Assembly: GCF_008642295.1 (NCBI RefSeq)
Contig: NZ_CP029190.1
Location: 1-64,000, forward strand
Direction of reading: 5' to 3'
DNA: 64,000 nucleotides
Source of the DNA: Streptomyces venezuelae
GTDB lineage: Bacteria; Actinomycetota; Actinomycetes; Streptomycetales; Streptomycetaceae
In this document: positions 36,118 to 46,019 of the stretch, in pieces
Numbering within the stretch: position 1 is the stretch's first letter
How the letters are laid out: every line of letters starts with the position of its first letter
The notes under the pieces: model-generated
Seen by the model: only the letters and a program-made list of their open reading frames with translations
Told to the model about the DNA's origin: nothing
Databases searched by the model: none
Translations under genes and position numbers: made by a program

Positions 36118-36996
36118 TCACCCCTCGGCGCCGGTGAGCTTCTCGAGCTTCCGTGCCGCGGTCTCCGCCCGTGTCCGGGCCTTCGCAGCCGCCCGCCCGG
36201 CCTCCCGGTATCGGGCGTTGGCATCAGTGCTCGCCGCACGTGCCGTCTCCAGCCGCTGCGCCGCGGCCGTCACGTCCTTCTCGGCCGCTGCCACGGCCGT
36301 GGCCGCGCGGTCCGCCAGCTCCTTCGCGGTGGCCTGCCCGGCCTCCAGGCGCCCGGCTTCGGCCAGGGCCTCAGCCGCCTCCGTCCGGGCCGCCTCCAGA
36401 CGCTTCCGGCGTGCCTGACCTGCCCGCGCACCCGGCGCCGGGGCCTGGTGGCGTTCCGTTTCAGGCTCGGCGGGCCGAGGCTGCGTGCGCCGGGGCGGAG
36501 CAGCGCCGGGCAGCGGTTCGAGGCCGGTGAACCCCCTCACCGCGTCCGGGGCTTTCGCCAGGCGGCCGGCCTTCCACTGCGCGGCAACGTCGGCGTCGGC
36601 GAGCACGGCTTGCAGGATCTGCTCCACCTCGTGCAGCACTGGCTCGCTCACCGTCTGCCCGGCCTCGGCGGCCAGAGCACGCGCCGTCCGCGCGAGCCGG
36701 CCGATCACCACGTGCTGATCATGCGACAGCCGTCGCAGCTGCGCGGCGTCCAACGTCCGGTGCGCCGTGCGCAGCGCCTCGCCCAGCACCAGGAGCCCCT
36801 CGGCCTCCTTGGGCCGGCGGCGCGCCAGCAGCCCGGCCGTCCACACCGCGAGCGTCGGCTTCCGCAACGCAGCAATCTGCGCAGCAAGCTCCCTGTCCCC
36901 CGCCTTCCGGGCCCTCGCCACGTACTCGTCACGGGCCGCGGTGAACTCCGACGGCAGCAAACCGAACAACTCAGCCGCCACCGACTCAACATCCAT
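36118..36996 (-). CDS. Hypothetical coiled-coil protein
   Basis: 292 residues from the ATG at 36996. The N-terminal 130 residues (MDVESVAAELFGLLPSEFTA, DRELAAQIAALRKPTLAVWT) form a conserved helical domain seen in many Streptomyces proteins of unknown role. From about residue 180 on, an Ala/Glu/Arg-rich coiled coil runs to the end (ARTEAAEALAEAGRLEAGQA, AEKDVTAAAQRLETARAAST). No membrane segment or signal peptide. It has no obvious operon partner. Confidence 0.75.
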   Translation of the reverse strand: MDVESVAAELFGLLPSEFTAARDEYVARARKAGDRELAAQIAALRKPTLAVWTAGLLARRRPKEAEGLLVLGEALRTAHRTLDAAQLRRLSHDQHVVIGRLARTARALAAEAGQTVSEPVLHEVEQILQAVLADADVAAQWKAGRLAKAPDAVRGFTGLEPLPGAAPPRRTQPRPAEPETERHQAPAPGARAGQARRKRLEAARTEAAEALAEAGRLEAGQATAKELADRAATAVAAAEKDVTAAAQRLETARAASTDANARYREAGRAAAKARTRAETAARKLEKLTGAEG

Positions 36997-37520
36997 ACCC
37001 GAAAGTCTCCCGCCCTGCAACGGCGACTGCGGGCACCACGCACACCACCGCGCGTCGCCCGGCAGCACGGCCGTCACCCAACCGAGGGCCCGCCTGGGCC
37101 CTCGTGGGCGTGGCCGGGCGTGCGTGCGTTCGCGCGGCCCGGTGACCGGCATGCGCCGCCGGTCTTCGTCCCTGTTCCTCACCGCCCTACGCGCAGCCTC
37201 GGGATCCGTCACCGTCCAACCCGCCCGTACCCGGCCCGCCCCCGCCACCCCGGCCGGCACCGCTCCCGAGGCGGACCGCGCCCCCGGCCCCCACGCACCC
37301 GCCGCGTGAGAGCATCCGGCGAGGGCCGCCGGGCCCGGCCGGTGCCCCGCAGGACGGCCGCCCCGGCCCGGCACCGGGGCGGCGGACATGGCAGAGCTGT
37401 GCCGCGCGGCCCCGCAGGACGACCGTTCCGGCGCGGGCCCGGCCGCGCAGGGCGAGCCCGCCGAGGCAGGCTGTGCGCCCCGCCACCAAGCGCAAGCCCA
37501 AGAGCAACGCGAAGGCACGC
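36997..37520. other. Intergenic region, no supported gene
   Basis: Very GC-rich, with Pro/Arg-rich open frames in every phase. A possible 52-codon frame at about 37152-37308 has no ribosome site and is not called. Confidence 0.4.
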
Positions 37521-37529
37521 CCCAGCAGC

Positions 37530-37950
37530 CGCACGCCATGCACAGCGACGACCTCGACGAGCAACTTCGACGCTGCCTCAACGACGACCGCCTCCCTCTG
37601 GAAGCTCGCATCATCGGCGCCTTGACCAGCCTCTATGCGCTCCCCAAGACACGCATCGTCGAACTCACGACCGTTTCCAGCGGGACGGCGACGACGCCTA
37701 CGTCACGCTCAAGGAACACCCCGTCCTTCTACCCCCGCGGCTCGCCGTCCTCATAGAACGACAGATCGCCCGTCCCAGCCACTCCTCGGTCCTCCAGCAG
37801 CCGGACAACGGGGCACCCCGCTTCCTCTTCCCGGGCAGGCCACCGAGCCGCCCCCGAAGCTCCGATGCCCTGCACCACTACATGAGGCAGCACGGCCTCC
37901 TCGGGATCAGTGCCCGCAACACTGCCATGATGGAGGCGATCACCGAGTGA
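37530..37950 (+). pseudogene. Recombinase-like C-terminal fragment, truncated
   Basis: LPLEARIIGALTSLYALPKT then RIVELTTV, and after a frame change near 37675, DDAYVTLKEHPVLLPPRLAV and QHGLLGISARNTAMMEAITE. This matches the catalytic-like half of the Cys-rich recombinase family seen at 32472. It has no N-terminus, and its end is cut at a point equivalent to the cut in the copy at 32472. Its last codons overlap the end of the opposite-strand PEP-enzyme fragment. Confidence 0.6.
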
Positions 37951-38760
37951 GGGCCTCGTGTACGGCGGGGAGCGTGACGGTCAGGTCCGGGTTGGTGCGC
38001 GAGACCGCCAGGAGGTACTGGGTCACATTTCGCCCCGAATGCCCTGGGCGAGGACTGCGGCCCGGGTGAACTCCTCGACGGTGGTGACCATCGGGAACAT
38101 GATGCGCAGCCGCGCCCCGGCTGCGGCTGCTCGGTAGAGGGCGCGCAGCTGCGCGATCAGCAGCTCGTCGGGGCGGCGCAGGTAGTGGGCGTCCTCGTCG
38201 GTGATCTCGTGCTCGCGGCCCAGGAAGAGGAGTTCGGTGGCCAGCAGGCCGATCCCGCTGGCGGCGCTGCCCGCGAGCTCGGCGGCCTGGGCGGGCTTCA
38301 CGAGCGTCGTCGACAGGGTGACCCCGCCCGGCGTCGGGCCACCGGCCAGCGCCGCCTGGTGCCGGAGCCGGTTCTGCTCGGCCTGCTCGTGTCCGCGTCG
38401 GATCGCGGCGTGAAGGTCCGCGCGAGCCAGACCCGCGTACAGGAGACCGCCGTCGCCGTCGAGCGCGCACACCGTGCCCGGCGGCAGAGCCAGGATCCCG
38501 GCCGAGGCCGCGACGACGGCCGGGATGCCCAGGCCATGAGCCACCTGCACCGTGTGAGAGGTGGGGCCGCCGCTCGCGGTGCAGAATCCGGCGACCAGGG
38601 CGAGGTCGAGGGCCGCGGTATCGGCGGGGGTCAGGTCCTCGGCCACCAGGATGTACCGGCCCTGCGGGACGGGGGCGTCCAGCCCCCGTATGGGGGCGAC
38701 GACCCAACCGCGGGTTCCGGACACGCCGCGGTGTACTGCGGCGCTCTCGAACAGCTCCAT
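37940..38760 (-). pseudogene. PEP-utilising enzyme (enzyme I-like), truncated and internally deleted
   Basis: ILVAEDLTPADTAALDLALV then GFCTASGGPTSHTVQVAHGL is the phospho-His region of enzyme I-type proteins, followed by LGIPAVVAASAGILALPPGT. PDELLIAQLRALYRAAAAGA, RLRIMFPMVTTVEEFTRAA is the start of the PEP-binding barrel. The barrel then stops and jumps to VTQYLLAVSRTNPDL, skipping about 80 residues and the frame. The usual N-terminal ~130 residues are also missing. It cannot be an active PTS enzyme I. Confidence 0.7.
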
Positions 38761-38764
38761 CTCC

Positions 38765-38975
38765 TCAGGCCTCCTGGACGGTGTGGTGGCGGAAGTCCCC
38801 GAGCTGCTGGTGGTCCCAGCCGACGGCCCGCCAGCGGGTGGGGTCCAGGCAGCGGCGGGCGTCGATGACCGTCCGGGTGGTGCTGTCGGCGAGGGAGGCG
38901 GGGTCCAGGGCGGTGTAGCGCGGCCAGTCGGTGGCCACGATCAGCACCCCGTCGCCTGCCAGGGCCAGCACCCGA
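38765..38975 (-). pseudogene. UDP-glucose/GDP-mannose dehydrogenase, C-terminal stub
   Basis: GDGVLIVATDWPRYTALDPA then SLADSTTRTVIDARRCLDPT and RWRAVGWDHQQLG matches the last domain of sugar-nucleotide dehydrogenases (pattern EWxxFxxLD...R..LD). Everything before it is gone. It lies four bases before the PEP-enzyme fragment on the same strand, so the two were probably one operon. Confidence 0.65.
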
Positions 38976-39314
38976 GCCCGAACCGAACAACCTGCAGCGG
39001 GCTGACGTCTGAAACCGCTGGGCTGCTGGTCAGGGCACCTGTCAGGCTCCGCCTCGTGGAATTCTCGATGTCCTGACCAGCATGGCAAAGACAGGCGTGA
39101 GCGATGACCGGCCATCTGGAGTTCTTCCGCTCCCCGGGTCTCGGTACCTCTCCACGCCAGGAACCCCGCCGCCACATCAAGCGGCGACTGAACGCCATGC
39201 AGGCGCCGAGCCGTCAGGAGACGCACGCTTTCACGTCATCTCCATCGGAGGTCGTCGCGCATCGCGCCCCGTGCGGCTATAAGAATTGCTGACGTGTTCG
39301 GCAGGGGAGGTGCC

Positions 39315-39803
39315 ATGCGGAGTGTCCGGGTAACGGTGATGAGCATCGTGGCGGCAGGCGCGCTGGCGGTCGCCTCGGCGTCTCCGGCGGCAGCCGTCGG
39401 ATACCGAGTGGCGGGCTACAGCGCCAACAACGCCAGTTATGCCTTCGGAGACTACGACTACGAGAAGGCCGCCACGTGCCAGGGCGCCGCGCCGAACGCC
39501 GCGTACTTCGCGACGCTGGCAGGGCGCGTGGACGACAAGCGCTGGGGAGACGCGTACGGGGCGGCCGTGAAGGCGACATGGCTGCAGTGCTTCGATGGTG
39601 GAAACCAGGGACTGCGCTGGGAGTACCGCGAGGAGGTGATCGCCTACGACGCTCCGTTCGTCCCGACGGATCCGAATCCCGACCCGCCCGGACAGCAATT
39701 CCACAGCGATTGGGTGGATGTCAAGGACCTGCGGTTCTACACGTGCAACTGGAACCCCGCCAGTGGTGCGGTCGGAACGTGTGCGCGGATGAGCAAGCAG
39801 TAG
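39315..39803 (+). CDS. Small secreted protein, unknown function
   Basis: 162 residues, start ATG 39315 with GGGGAGGTG upstream. Signal peptide VTVMSIVAAGALAVASASPA, cleavage after AAA. The mature part has four cysteines (ATCQG, LQCFD, YTCNW, GTCAR), enough for two disulfides, and YRVAGYSANNASYAFGDYDY near its start. No known domain recognised. Monocistronic. Confidence 0.75.
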   Translation: MRSVRVTVMSIVAAGALAVASASPAAAVGYRVAGYSANNASYAFGDYDYEKAATCQGAAPNAAYFATLAGRVDDKRWGDAYGAAVKATWLQCFDGGNQGLRWEYREEVIAYDAPFVPTDPNPDPPGQQFHSDWVDVKDLRFYTCNWNPASGAVGTCARMSKQ

Positions 39804-40416
39804 CCGAAGCCAGGCTCCCCACCCCCGCGGCACGGTCCCGTGCCGCGCGCGACACAAGAGCTGCCGTGCGTGGCACGGCCGAGTTCCCGCTGTGCGCTCC
39901 GGTACTTGCATTGCTGACACGACGGGTGTCCGCGAGGTCTTCGTACACGGGGCAGTCCCGGTGAGTACCGGCGATGGGACCGACGCGTGGCGACAGGACG
40001 TGCCGACCGGGCGCGCGGTGATTCTGCTCCCTCACCACCGGGCTCGGACCCGTCGCCCGGCCACCTGCCCCGACAAGGACCAGACGGCTCGTGCTCCGCG
40101 AGGCCGAGGCCCGGGACCATGTGGCGCTTGTTGATGTCCAGTCGCAGTCCTCCGACCACACCAGGGGATGTCCTGCCCGGCGATGACCCGGCGGAACCAG
40201 GCCCGTTCCACTTCGGCCCTGTGTCGGACCCGGCCCAGCAGCGTGAGCGTGGAGGGCGGCATGGAGCGGATGCGGAGCTGGCGCGTGTCTCCCAGAAGTG
40301 GCCGGGAGCCCGTCAGCAGCGGCTGCACTCAGTCACGTCACATCGGACCCGGCTCGCCGTTACACCTGCGCGCCCCCCGCGGGAACTTCCGCCCCGGGCC
40401 CCGCGTCCTACCGGGC
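39804..40416. other. Region of about 610 bp without a supported gene
   Basis: Frames on both strands are Arg/Ser/Pro-rich and lack starts with ribosome sites. A minus-strand piece near 40100-40300 ([20 protein letters not shown]) could be a gene stub but matches nothing I know. Confidence 0.4.
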
Positions 40417-41886
40417 ATGATCGAATCCACGGACGGCGAGACCACCCCCGACCTGCAGGCGCTGATCGGCGCCTGGCAGGACGTACAGGACGACGTCCGG
40501 GGGCACGGGAAACCGGAGTACGACGAGACCGTCCTCGACTGCGCACGGCGACTGATCGCCGACCCCGGAGGGGACCGCGCCCCGCTGTGGGTGCTCGGCC
40601 TCGCGATGACGCTCCCGTACGCCGACGGCAGGCCGGAGCGGGTGTCCGGCGCCGTGCACGACGCGCTCGACCGGGCGGACCGCGCGCTCAAGAACCGCCC
40701 ATGCACACACGCCGAGCACCCGTACGAGGACGGCCTCGACGACCCGCCGCACTATCTGGAGGACGTCGCCCGACCCCTGGCGCACGGTGACACGGACTTC
40801 TCCACGATCGGCTGGACCGGCGAGCAGTGGGCCTGTCCGCGCAACATCGCAGGACTCGCACGCGTGGGCATGGACCGGCTGGAGCCCGGCTCCGCCGCCG
40901 ACGTGCCGGCGCGCCTCTCCGAGGACGCCCAGGACACGCTCGACAGGCTCAACTCCGTCCTCGAGGGATACGGATTCGACGCCTACAACGAGATCGCCGA
41001 CGCCGGTTCGGAACTCCGCTTCGTGACAGGTGACGGGGACCGGGCGGGCGGAGTGCTGGTCGCGACGGCGGCGTCCTGGTACGCGCTGTCCGGCGTCGTG
41101 CGCGAGCGATGGGTCCTCGACGACCTGATCGAGACCTTGGAGGAGGTCCCCCTCAATGCCCTCGACCACCCCTGCGCGCACGGCGACGACGGGCACCCCG
41201 GGCTGCCCGGCTTCCTCGACGACGAAGCGGACCGCCCCGCCATCGCTGGCGACACCCTCACCCTCGGCGTGCACCTGGGCGACGACGGCGGCCGCGCCCT
41301 CCTGGAACAGGCCGGGATCGACCTCTCACTCTGGCTGTGCCCCCGGTTCACCGCCACCACCGCCCGCAACACCCTCAGCGAACTACGCGAGGGCCGCGAG
41401 GAGTTGTTCGGGCGCCGGGAGACCGGGCACCTCGACACGGAGTTCCTGCGCGCCGGCGGGACCCTCGCCATCGAGCCTTTCACCGCGCTGTTCGACGGGG
41501 GCGACAAGTCGGCCCGCGAACTCCAGGGCATCTGGGCCGCCCGGCGGCACGCGCACGCCGCGGACGACCGCGAGCGGACCGTACTCGTCCTGACCGCCGC
41601 CACGGCCCTGCGCATCACGCATCCCGGCCCGGCCATCGCCCTGGCCCGCGACATCCGGACGCTGCTGCGCACCGTCGCCGCGACGCCCCACCCCCACACC
41701 TGCGCCCACGACGATCACCCCGCCCTCGAACGGCTCGACGGCGCGGTCCTACGACACCTCCACGCCCCGGAGACCGTCCCCGCGCCGCGCCCCGACACGG
41801 AGGCGTTCGGCTGCCCGGCCCACCTGGCCGCACTCGCCGCAGTGGGCGTACGCGACGTGGACGGATGGTGCGGCGTGGAGGACTAG
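40417..41886 (+). CDS. Hypothetical protein with three CxH...HP...CP units
   Basis: 489 residues from the ATG at 40417; the frame is open further upstream, so the start is uncertain. Three repeated units are visible: CTHAEHPYEDG...WACPRNIAGLARVG; CAHGDDGHPGLPG...LWLCPRFTATTARN; CAHDDHPALERL...FGCPAHLAALAAVG. Each joins a C-x-H-x(2-4)-HP motif to a later CP, suggesting a metal site or zinc-stabilised repeat. The remainder is acidic and helical. No signal peptide. No family recognised. Confidence 0.7.
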   Translation: MIESTDGETTPDLQALIGAWQDVQDDVRGHGKPEYDETVLDCARRLIADPGGDRAPLWVLGLAMTLPYADGRPERVSGAVHDALDRADRALKNRPCTHAEHPYEDGLDDPPHYLEDVARPLAHGDTDFSTIGWTGEQWACPRNIAGLARVGMDRLEPGSAADVPARLSEDAQDTLDRLNSVLEGYGFDAYNEIADAGSELRFVTGDGDRAGGVLVATAASWYALSGVVRERWVLDDLIETLEEVPLNALDHPCAHGDDGHPGLPGFLDDEADRPAIAGDTLTLGVHLGDDGGRALLEQAGIDLSLWLCPRFTATTARNTLSELREGREELFGRRETGHLDTEFLRAGGTLAIEPFTALFDGGDKSARELQGIWAARRHAHAADDRERTVLVLTAATALRITHPGPAIALARDIRTLLRTVAATPHPHTCAHDDHPALERLDGAVLRHLHAPETVPAPRPDTEAFGCPAHLAALAAVGVRDVDGWCGVED

Positions 41887-42108
41887 AGCGTGGGACAGCT
41901 CGGGGGTCAAGGCCACCTCGTAAGGCCTGACCCGCATGGAACGCTAAGACGACCTGCCCAAACGAGACCGGGGCACCTGCCATGCGCGAGCGGAGCTGCC
42001 CGAGTGGCAGCACGGACGCCGAATGAGCCGTCGCCGAACCACTGCTGACCATCCGGCATCCGAGTTTCCGCAGGTGGGCGCCCGGAGAAGCACCAGCGCC
42101 GCAAGCCT

Positions 42109-44541
42109 TCAGCCGCGGGAGCGCAGTATGCGGCGCATCCGGTCGGCCCGGTCCAGGAGGTTCGTGCGGACGACCGGGATAGCCTGTGCCGCCAGGTCTT
42201 CCGCTCGTTCCACGAAAGTCAGGTCGATACCGAACAGCGGGAAAAGGGTTTTGGTGTAGATCGTCGCCGGCTGGGTTCCGCTGCGGTGGATGGTTGCGAC
42301 GAGATCGAGGTAGGCCTCCGTGTGGGGCCTGAGCAAGTCGTCCTGGCCGGCGTTCCAGAACAGCGTCGCAACTGAGTGGACCGAAGCGAGAGGCACCGCG
42401 CGGTCCGTCGCCAGGGTCTGCCAGACTGCTTTCTTCTCGGCCGCGTCCGGGGTGGCCGCGCGGACCTGGAGCCTGCTGATCCATGCGTCGGGATCCGGGT
42501 CGCGGTCGAGCAGAGCCTGTGCCTCGGCTGCGGTCGGGCTTCCGAGCTGAGCCTTGCGAACCAGTGCTCGCCACTGGAGATCGATGTCGCTCCCGGCCTC
42601 GGTCTGGAGCCACGCAATCTCCTCCGGTTCTGCCGCGGTGCGGGCGAAGCCGCGCAACGCCGCTTTGCGGTAGGCGCCGACGCCGGAGAGGCTGCGGCAC
42701 ACCGCAGCCACGGCTCGCAGCAGCCCGTCCCGCTGCGACTTCGGGCTCCACAGATCTGCGGCCTCGACAGCCAGGTTGAGATACGGCTCGATCACTGACG
42801 CGGACGTCTCGACAGGCAGCACTCCGGTCAGGCACTGCACGGCCTCGGCGGCTGTCGCTTCGCCGTTGATCAGCATGTCCCAGGCCGTGGTGACGGCGAC
42901 ACCCCGCGCGGTCGCAGTGGGCAGGCGGGCGGCGTTACGGAAGAACGCGTCTCTGGTCGTGGCGTCAGGTCTCGTCGAGGCGAAGGTCAGGTCTTCATCG
43001 TTGACCAGATACAGGTCGGCTCCTGCCGGTAGGTCGAGCCGGGTTCGTTCGCCCGCTACCTCGACTTCGACGAGTGCAATGCGCTCAAGGCGGTCCCCGG
43101 AACGCTCGTAGGCGCCGACGGCAAGCACATGCGGGCGTGGCCGACCACCCGGGCCCTGAGCAACCAGGGCGAACCCGTCTGCGTCGTGGTCGAGAGTCAG
43201 CCGGTCGGTGCCCGCTGTTTCCAGCCATCCCATGCGCCACTGGTCCAGGTCACGTCCGCTGGCGTCGGCGACCGCGTCGATCAGGTCATGCAGCGTGGTG
43301 TTGCCCCAGGCATGCGTGGCGAAGTAGCTGGTGAGACCGGCGGAGAAGTTTGCTTCGCCGACGTACGTCATCAGCTGGTGCAGTACGGATGCACCCTTGG
43401 GGTAGGTGATGGCGTCGAATGTCGCTTTCGCCTCGGAGACGTCGCGAACCTGCTGGCGGATCGGGTGCGACGTCGGTCCCTGGTCCATGAAATAGGCTCT
43501 GATTTTCTCGCCGGCCAGATGTGCCGTCCAGGCGTCGGTGTACGACGTCACGCTCACCGCGGCCCAATTGCTTGCGAACTCCGCGAACGCCTCGTTCAGC
43601 CACAGGTCGTCCCACCAGCGCATTGTGACGATGTTGCCGAACCACATGTGCGCGAGTTCGTGCAGCAGGTACCGCGAGAAGATGTCCCACTCCGCCCTGG
43701 TCGGCGCGCTCCTGCGCAGGAACCAGTCCATCCAGGTGACGCAGCCGAAGTTCTCCAACGCGCCGGGGAACTCGGGCGCGAAGACCTGGTCGTACTTGTG
43801 CTGCGGAAACGGCATGCCGAACTTGCCGGCGAAGAACTCGAGCCCCTGAGTGGTCAGGGTGAACAGCTCGTCGGCGTCCCGGTCCAGGATCGAAGCCAGC
43901 GACTGTCGGGCGAAGAGCCCAAGATCATGACCAGCTCCGCGACGACGCAATTCGTAGTACGGGCCCGCATGGATCACAGTGTTGTACGCCGCCAGCGGCG
44001 GCGTCGGCGGGAAGGTCCAGCGTCGCACGGAGCCGAGGTCTTCGATCTGCGGGTCACCGCTGTTGCTCAGCACCCGCCAGCCGGCAGGAGCGGTCACGGT
44101 GAACGCCCACGGCGCCTTGAGGTCCGGCTGATCGAAGCAGGCCAACGCGTACCGGGCGTAGTCGGGGCTGAAGTCGGTGTAGACATACGTCTCGCCGTCG
44201 GCGGGATCGACCGCCTTGTGCACGCCCCGGCCATCGGCCGAGCACTCCGTCACCGAGACCACCGTGAGGACGTTGCGTTCGGCAAGATCGGTCAGCGCGA
44301 TCCGGCCCTCAACAGCCGACCGCAGCGCGACCCCGTTGAGCGTGGCGCTCTCAACCGCCGCCGCACAATCGACAAAGGTCTCGGCCCCGGGCCGGTGACA
44401 CGTAAAGGTGATCGTCGATTCGCACCGGACCCGCGAACCGGTCATCAACTCCGAAAGATCGACGGCCACGTCATACCGCTCGACCGTCAGCAGCCTCGCG
44501 CGCCCCTCAGCCTCAGTTTGAGTCAGACTCTTGCCGCTCAT
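42109..44541 (-). CDS. pepN: Aminopeptidase N (M1 family)
   Basis: Zinc-binding HELAHMW at residues 294-300 with the third ligand E317 in LWLNEAFAEFA. The substrate-recognition loop is GALENFG at 260-266 (usually GAMEN). The C-terminal ERAP1-like helical domain is complete (ATLFWNAGQDDLLRPHTEAY). 810 residues, intact. The ATG at 44541 has GAGAGGGAAAG upstream; an in-frame ATG at 44568 is less likely. It removes N-terminal residues from peptides in the cytoplasm; it is single-copy here and not part of an operon. Confidence 0.93.
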   Translation of the reverse strand: MSGKSLTQTEAEGRARLLTVERYDVAVDLSELMTGSRVRCESTITFTCHRPGAETFVDCAAAVESATLNGVALRSAVEGRIALTDLAERNVLTVVSVTECSADGRGVHKAVDPADGETYVYTDFSPDYARYALACFDQPDLKAPWAFTVTAPAGWRVLSNSGDPQIEDLGSVRRWTFPPTPPLAAYNTVIHAGPYYELRRRGAGHDLGLFARQSLASILDRDADELFTLTTQGLEFFAGKFGMPFPQHKYDQVFAPEFPGALENFGCVTWMDWFLRRSAPTRAEWDIFSRYLLHELAHMWFGNIVTMRWWDDLWLNEAFAEFASNWAAVSVTSYTDAWTAHLAGEKIRAYFMDQGPTSHPIRQQVRDVSEAKATFDAITYPKGASVLHQLMTYVGEANFSAGLTSYFATHAWGNTTLHDLIDAVADASGRDLDQWRMGWLETAGTDRLTLDHDADGFALVAQGPGGRPRPHVLAVGAYERSGDRLERIALVEVEVAGERTRLDLPAGADLYLVNDEDLTFASTRPDATTRDAFFRNAARLPTATARGVAVTTAWDMLINGEATAAEAVQCLTGVLPVETSASVIEPYLNLAVEAADLWSPKSQRDGLLRAVAAVCRSLSGVGAYRKAALRGFARTAAEPEEIAWLQTEAGSDIDLQWRALVRKAQLGSPTAAEAQALLDRDPDPDAWISRLQVRAATPDAAEKKAVWQTLATDRAVPLASVHSVATLFWNAGQDDLLRPHTEAYLDLVATIHRSGTQPATIYTKTLFPLFGIDLTFVERAEDLAAQAIPVVRTNLLDRADRMRRILRSRG

Positions 44542-44926
44542 CGCTTTCCCTCTCAGAGATCCGTTCATTCGCTGCGAACCACCCGCTCAGCAGCAAGAAG
44601 CTCGCGTGTCCATGACGTCGCCTATCGGCTGATTGGCGGCCTACTCCCAGATTTGGAGGACAGAGCACTCGAAGACGGTAAATGATCACCTTCCTGCTGC
44701 ACTGAGTAGTTCCTGCTCATCTCCACAGTGGAACGGGGCCGGGGCCGGTGAGTGGTGGGTGGCGCAGGTGGCCGCCGGCCCCCGGGCGTCCGGTTCACTT
44801 CGGCCGGGACTCCCCCGCCGGGGTGGCGAAGATCGATCCGCTCCACGGCTGAATCCACGGCGGATGCGGCCGGGGCGGCGAGCGTGGTGTCGGGATTTGT
44901 GCGGGTTGTCGGGTGATGATGGCGCA
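44542..44926. other. Intergenic region, 385 bp
   Basis: Lies between the divergent pepN and VOC genes and must hold both promoters. I see no ORF, repeat or clear hairpin in it. Confidence 0.4.
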
Positions 44927-45562
44927 GTGCGACTTGATCACGTGTCCTATGCGGTGGCCCGCGACAGCTTCGTCTCGACCGTCCAGTGGATCGGATCGGC
45001 GCTCGGCGCCGGTTTCGTCGACGGGGGCGTGCACCCGCGATTCGGCACCCGTAATTTTATTCTCCCGCTGAGCGGCGGCACCTATGTCGAGGTCGTCACC
45101 ACACTCGACCACCCCGCCGCCGACCGCGCACCCTTCGGCCAGGCGGTCGCGCGCCGCGCCGCCGAGGGCGGCGGCTGGCTCGGTTGGGTGGTCTCCGTCG
45201 AGGACATGGCCCCGGTCGAGGCCCGCCTCGGCCGGACCTCGGCCGAGGGCCACCGTGTCCGCCCCGACGGGTTCGACCTGAGGTGGAAGCAGATCGGCCT
45301 GCTGGAACTGCTGGAGGACCCGCAACTGCCCTACTTCCTCCAGTGGTTGGTCCCCGCCGAGGAGCGCCCGAGTGCCGACCCGCGCACCTCCACCACCATC
45401 CACGGGCTCTCCATCGCCGGCGACGCCGCCTCCATCGCCGAATTCCTCGGCGAACCGGCCGACCATCCCCTCGACCAGATCGACGTCACCTGGGTCGAGG
45501 ATGAGGAACCGGGCCTGGTCTCGGTCGAGTTCGCCACCGCCCACGGCCCGGTCACGATCTGA
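44927..45562 (+). CDS. VOC-superfamily (glyoxalase-like) protein
   Basis: RLDHVSYAVARDSFVSTVQW opens a vicinal-oxygen-chelate beta-alpha-beta-beta-beta unit with His in LDHVSYA; GTRNFILPLSGGTYVEVVTT is the next strand set. RTSTTIHGLSIAGDAASI begins the second half. 211 residues from the GTG at 44927. The family includes Streptomyces proteins annotated only as VOC or glyoxalase-like; no substrate can be inferred. Intact and alone. Confidence 0.87.
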   Translation: MRLDHVSYAVARDSFVSTVQWIGSALGAGFVDGGVHPRFGTRNFILPLSGGTYVEVVTTLDHPAADRAPFGQAVARRAAEGGGWLGWVVSVEDMAPVEARLGRTSAEGHRVRPDGFDLRWKQIGLLELLEDPQLPYFLQWLVPAEERPSADPRTSTTIHGLSIAGDAASIAEFLGEPADHPLDQIDVTWVEDEEPGLVSVEFATAHGPVTI

Positions 45563-45693
45563 CCAGGGCCCGACTGGCCCGCGGGAGCAGCCGACTGGGG
45601 TCTCCTGGCTGGTACTCCAGCAGGATCTCGCTGTCTGACCTGGCCGTTCGTCGGGTGGCGGGAGCGTAGTGGGACTGCGCTGCGGTGACTCCT

Positions 45694-45713
45694 CCCCCTC
45701 ACAATTGAGGGGG
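45694..45713. terminator. Hairpin at the end of a TnpB relic
   Basis: CCCCCTCA-CAAT-TGAGGGGG gives a perfect 8-bp stem. It overlaps the last codons of the TnpB fragment on the minus strand. IS605-type right ends and the omegaRNA 3' region carry such hairpins; it may equally act as a terminator. Confidence 0.6.
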
Positions 45714-45900
45714 CTTCTTGCTATGCCGGTGCGGCTTCGCGACGGACCGGCCCGGCCCGGCCCGTAGAACGTTGATCGCGCCCACCGTGTCCGCGTGTGC
45801 CCGACCAGGATGCCGTCCATTTCGAGACCCCGAACAAACGGGGCGAACTGCCGCGGGCTCAGCCTGGTGAACGGCGCTGTCCAGGACGGCTCCGACGCCG
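45699..45900 (-). pseudogene. TnpB (IS200/IS605-type) C-terminal relic
   Basis: AHADTVGAINVLRAG is the last conserved block of TnpB (third RuvC motif region, usually CGH.AHADVNAA.N...). It is followed by KKPPQL and a stop inside the terminal hairpin. Nothing of the RuvC I/II motifs remains nearby, so this is only the tail of the element. Confidence 0.6.
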
Positions 45901-46019
45901 TGATCACACCAGCCACGGCAAGATCGTCTCATCTGGATCACGCTGCGGGGCCCGCCCGCCTGCCTCTGGCTGGACACATCTCAGTCTCCCGGACGGATTC
46001 GGCATGAGAACCTCCACCC

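Noticed and set aside
41615..42835. 406-codon minus-strand frame
   Set aside because: Wrong phase of aminopeptidase N and the adjacent gene; Arg/Pro/Ser-rich.
43129..44685. 518-codon + strand frame
   Set aside because: Antisense shadow of aminopeptidase N, with no start site.
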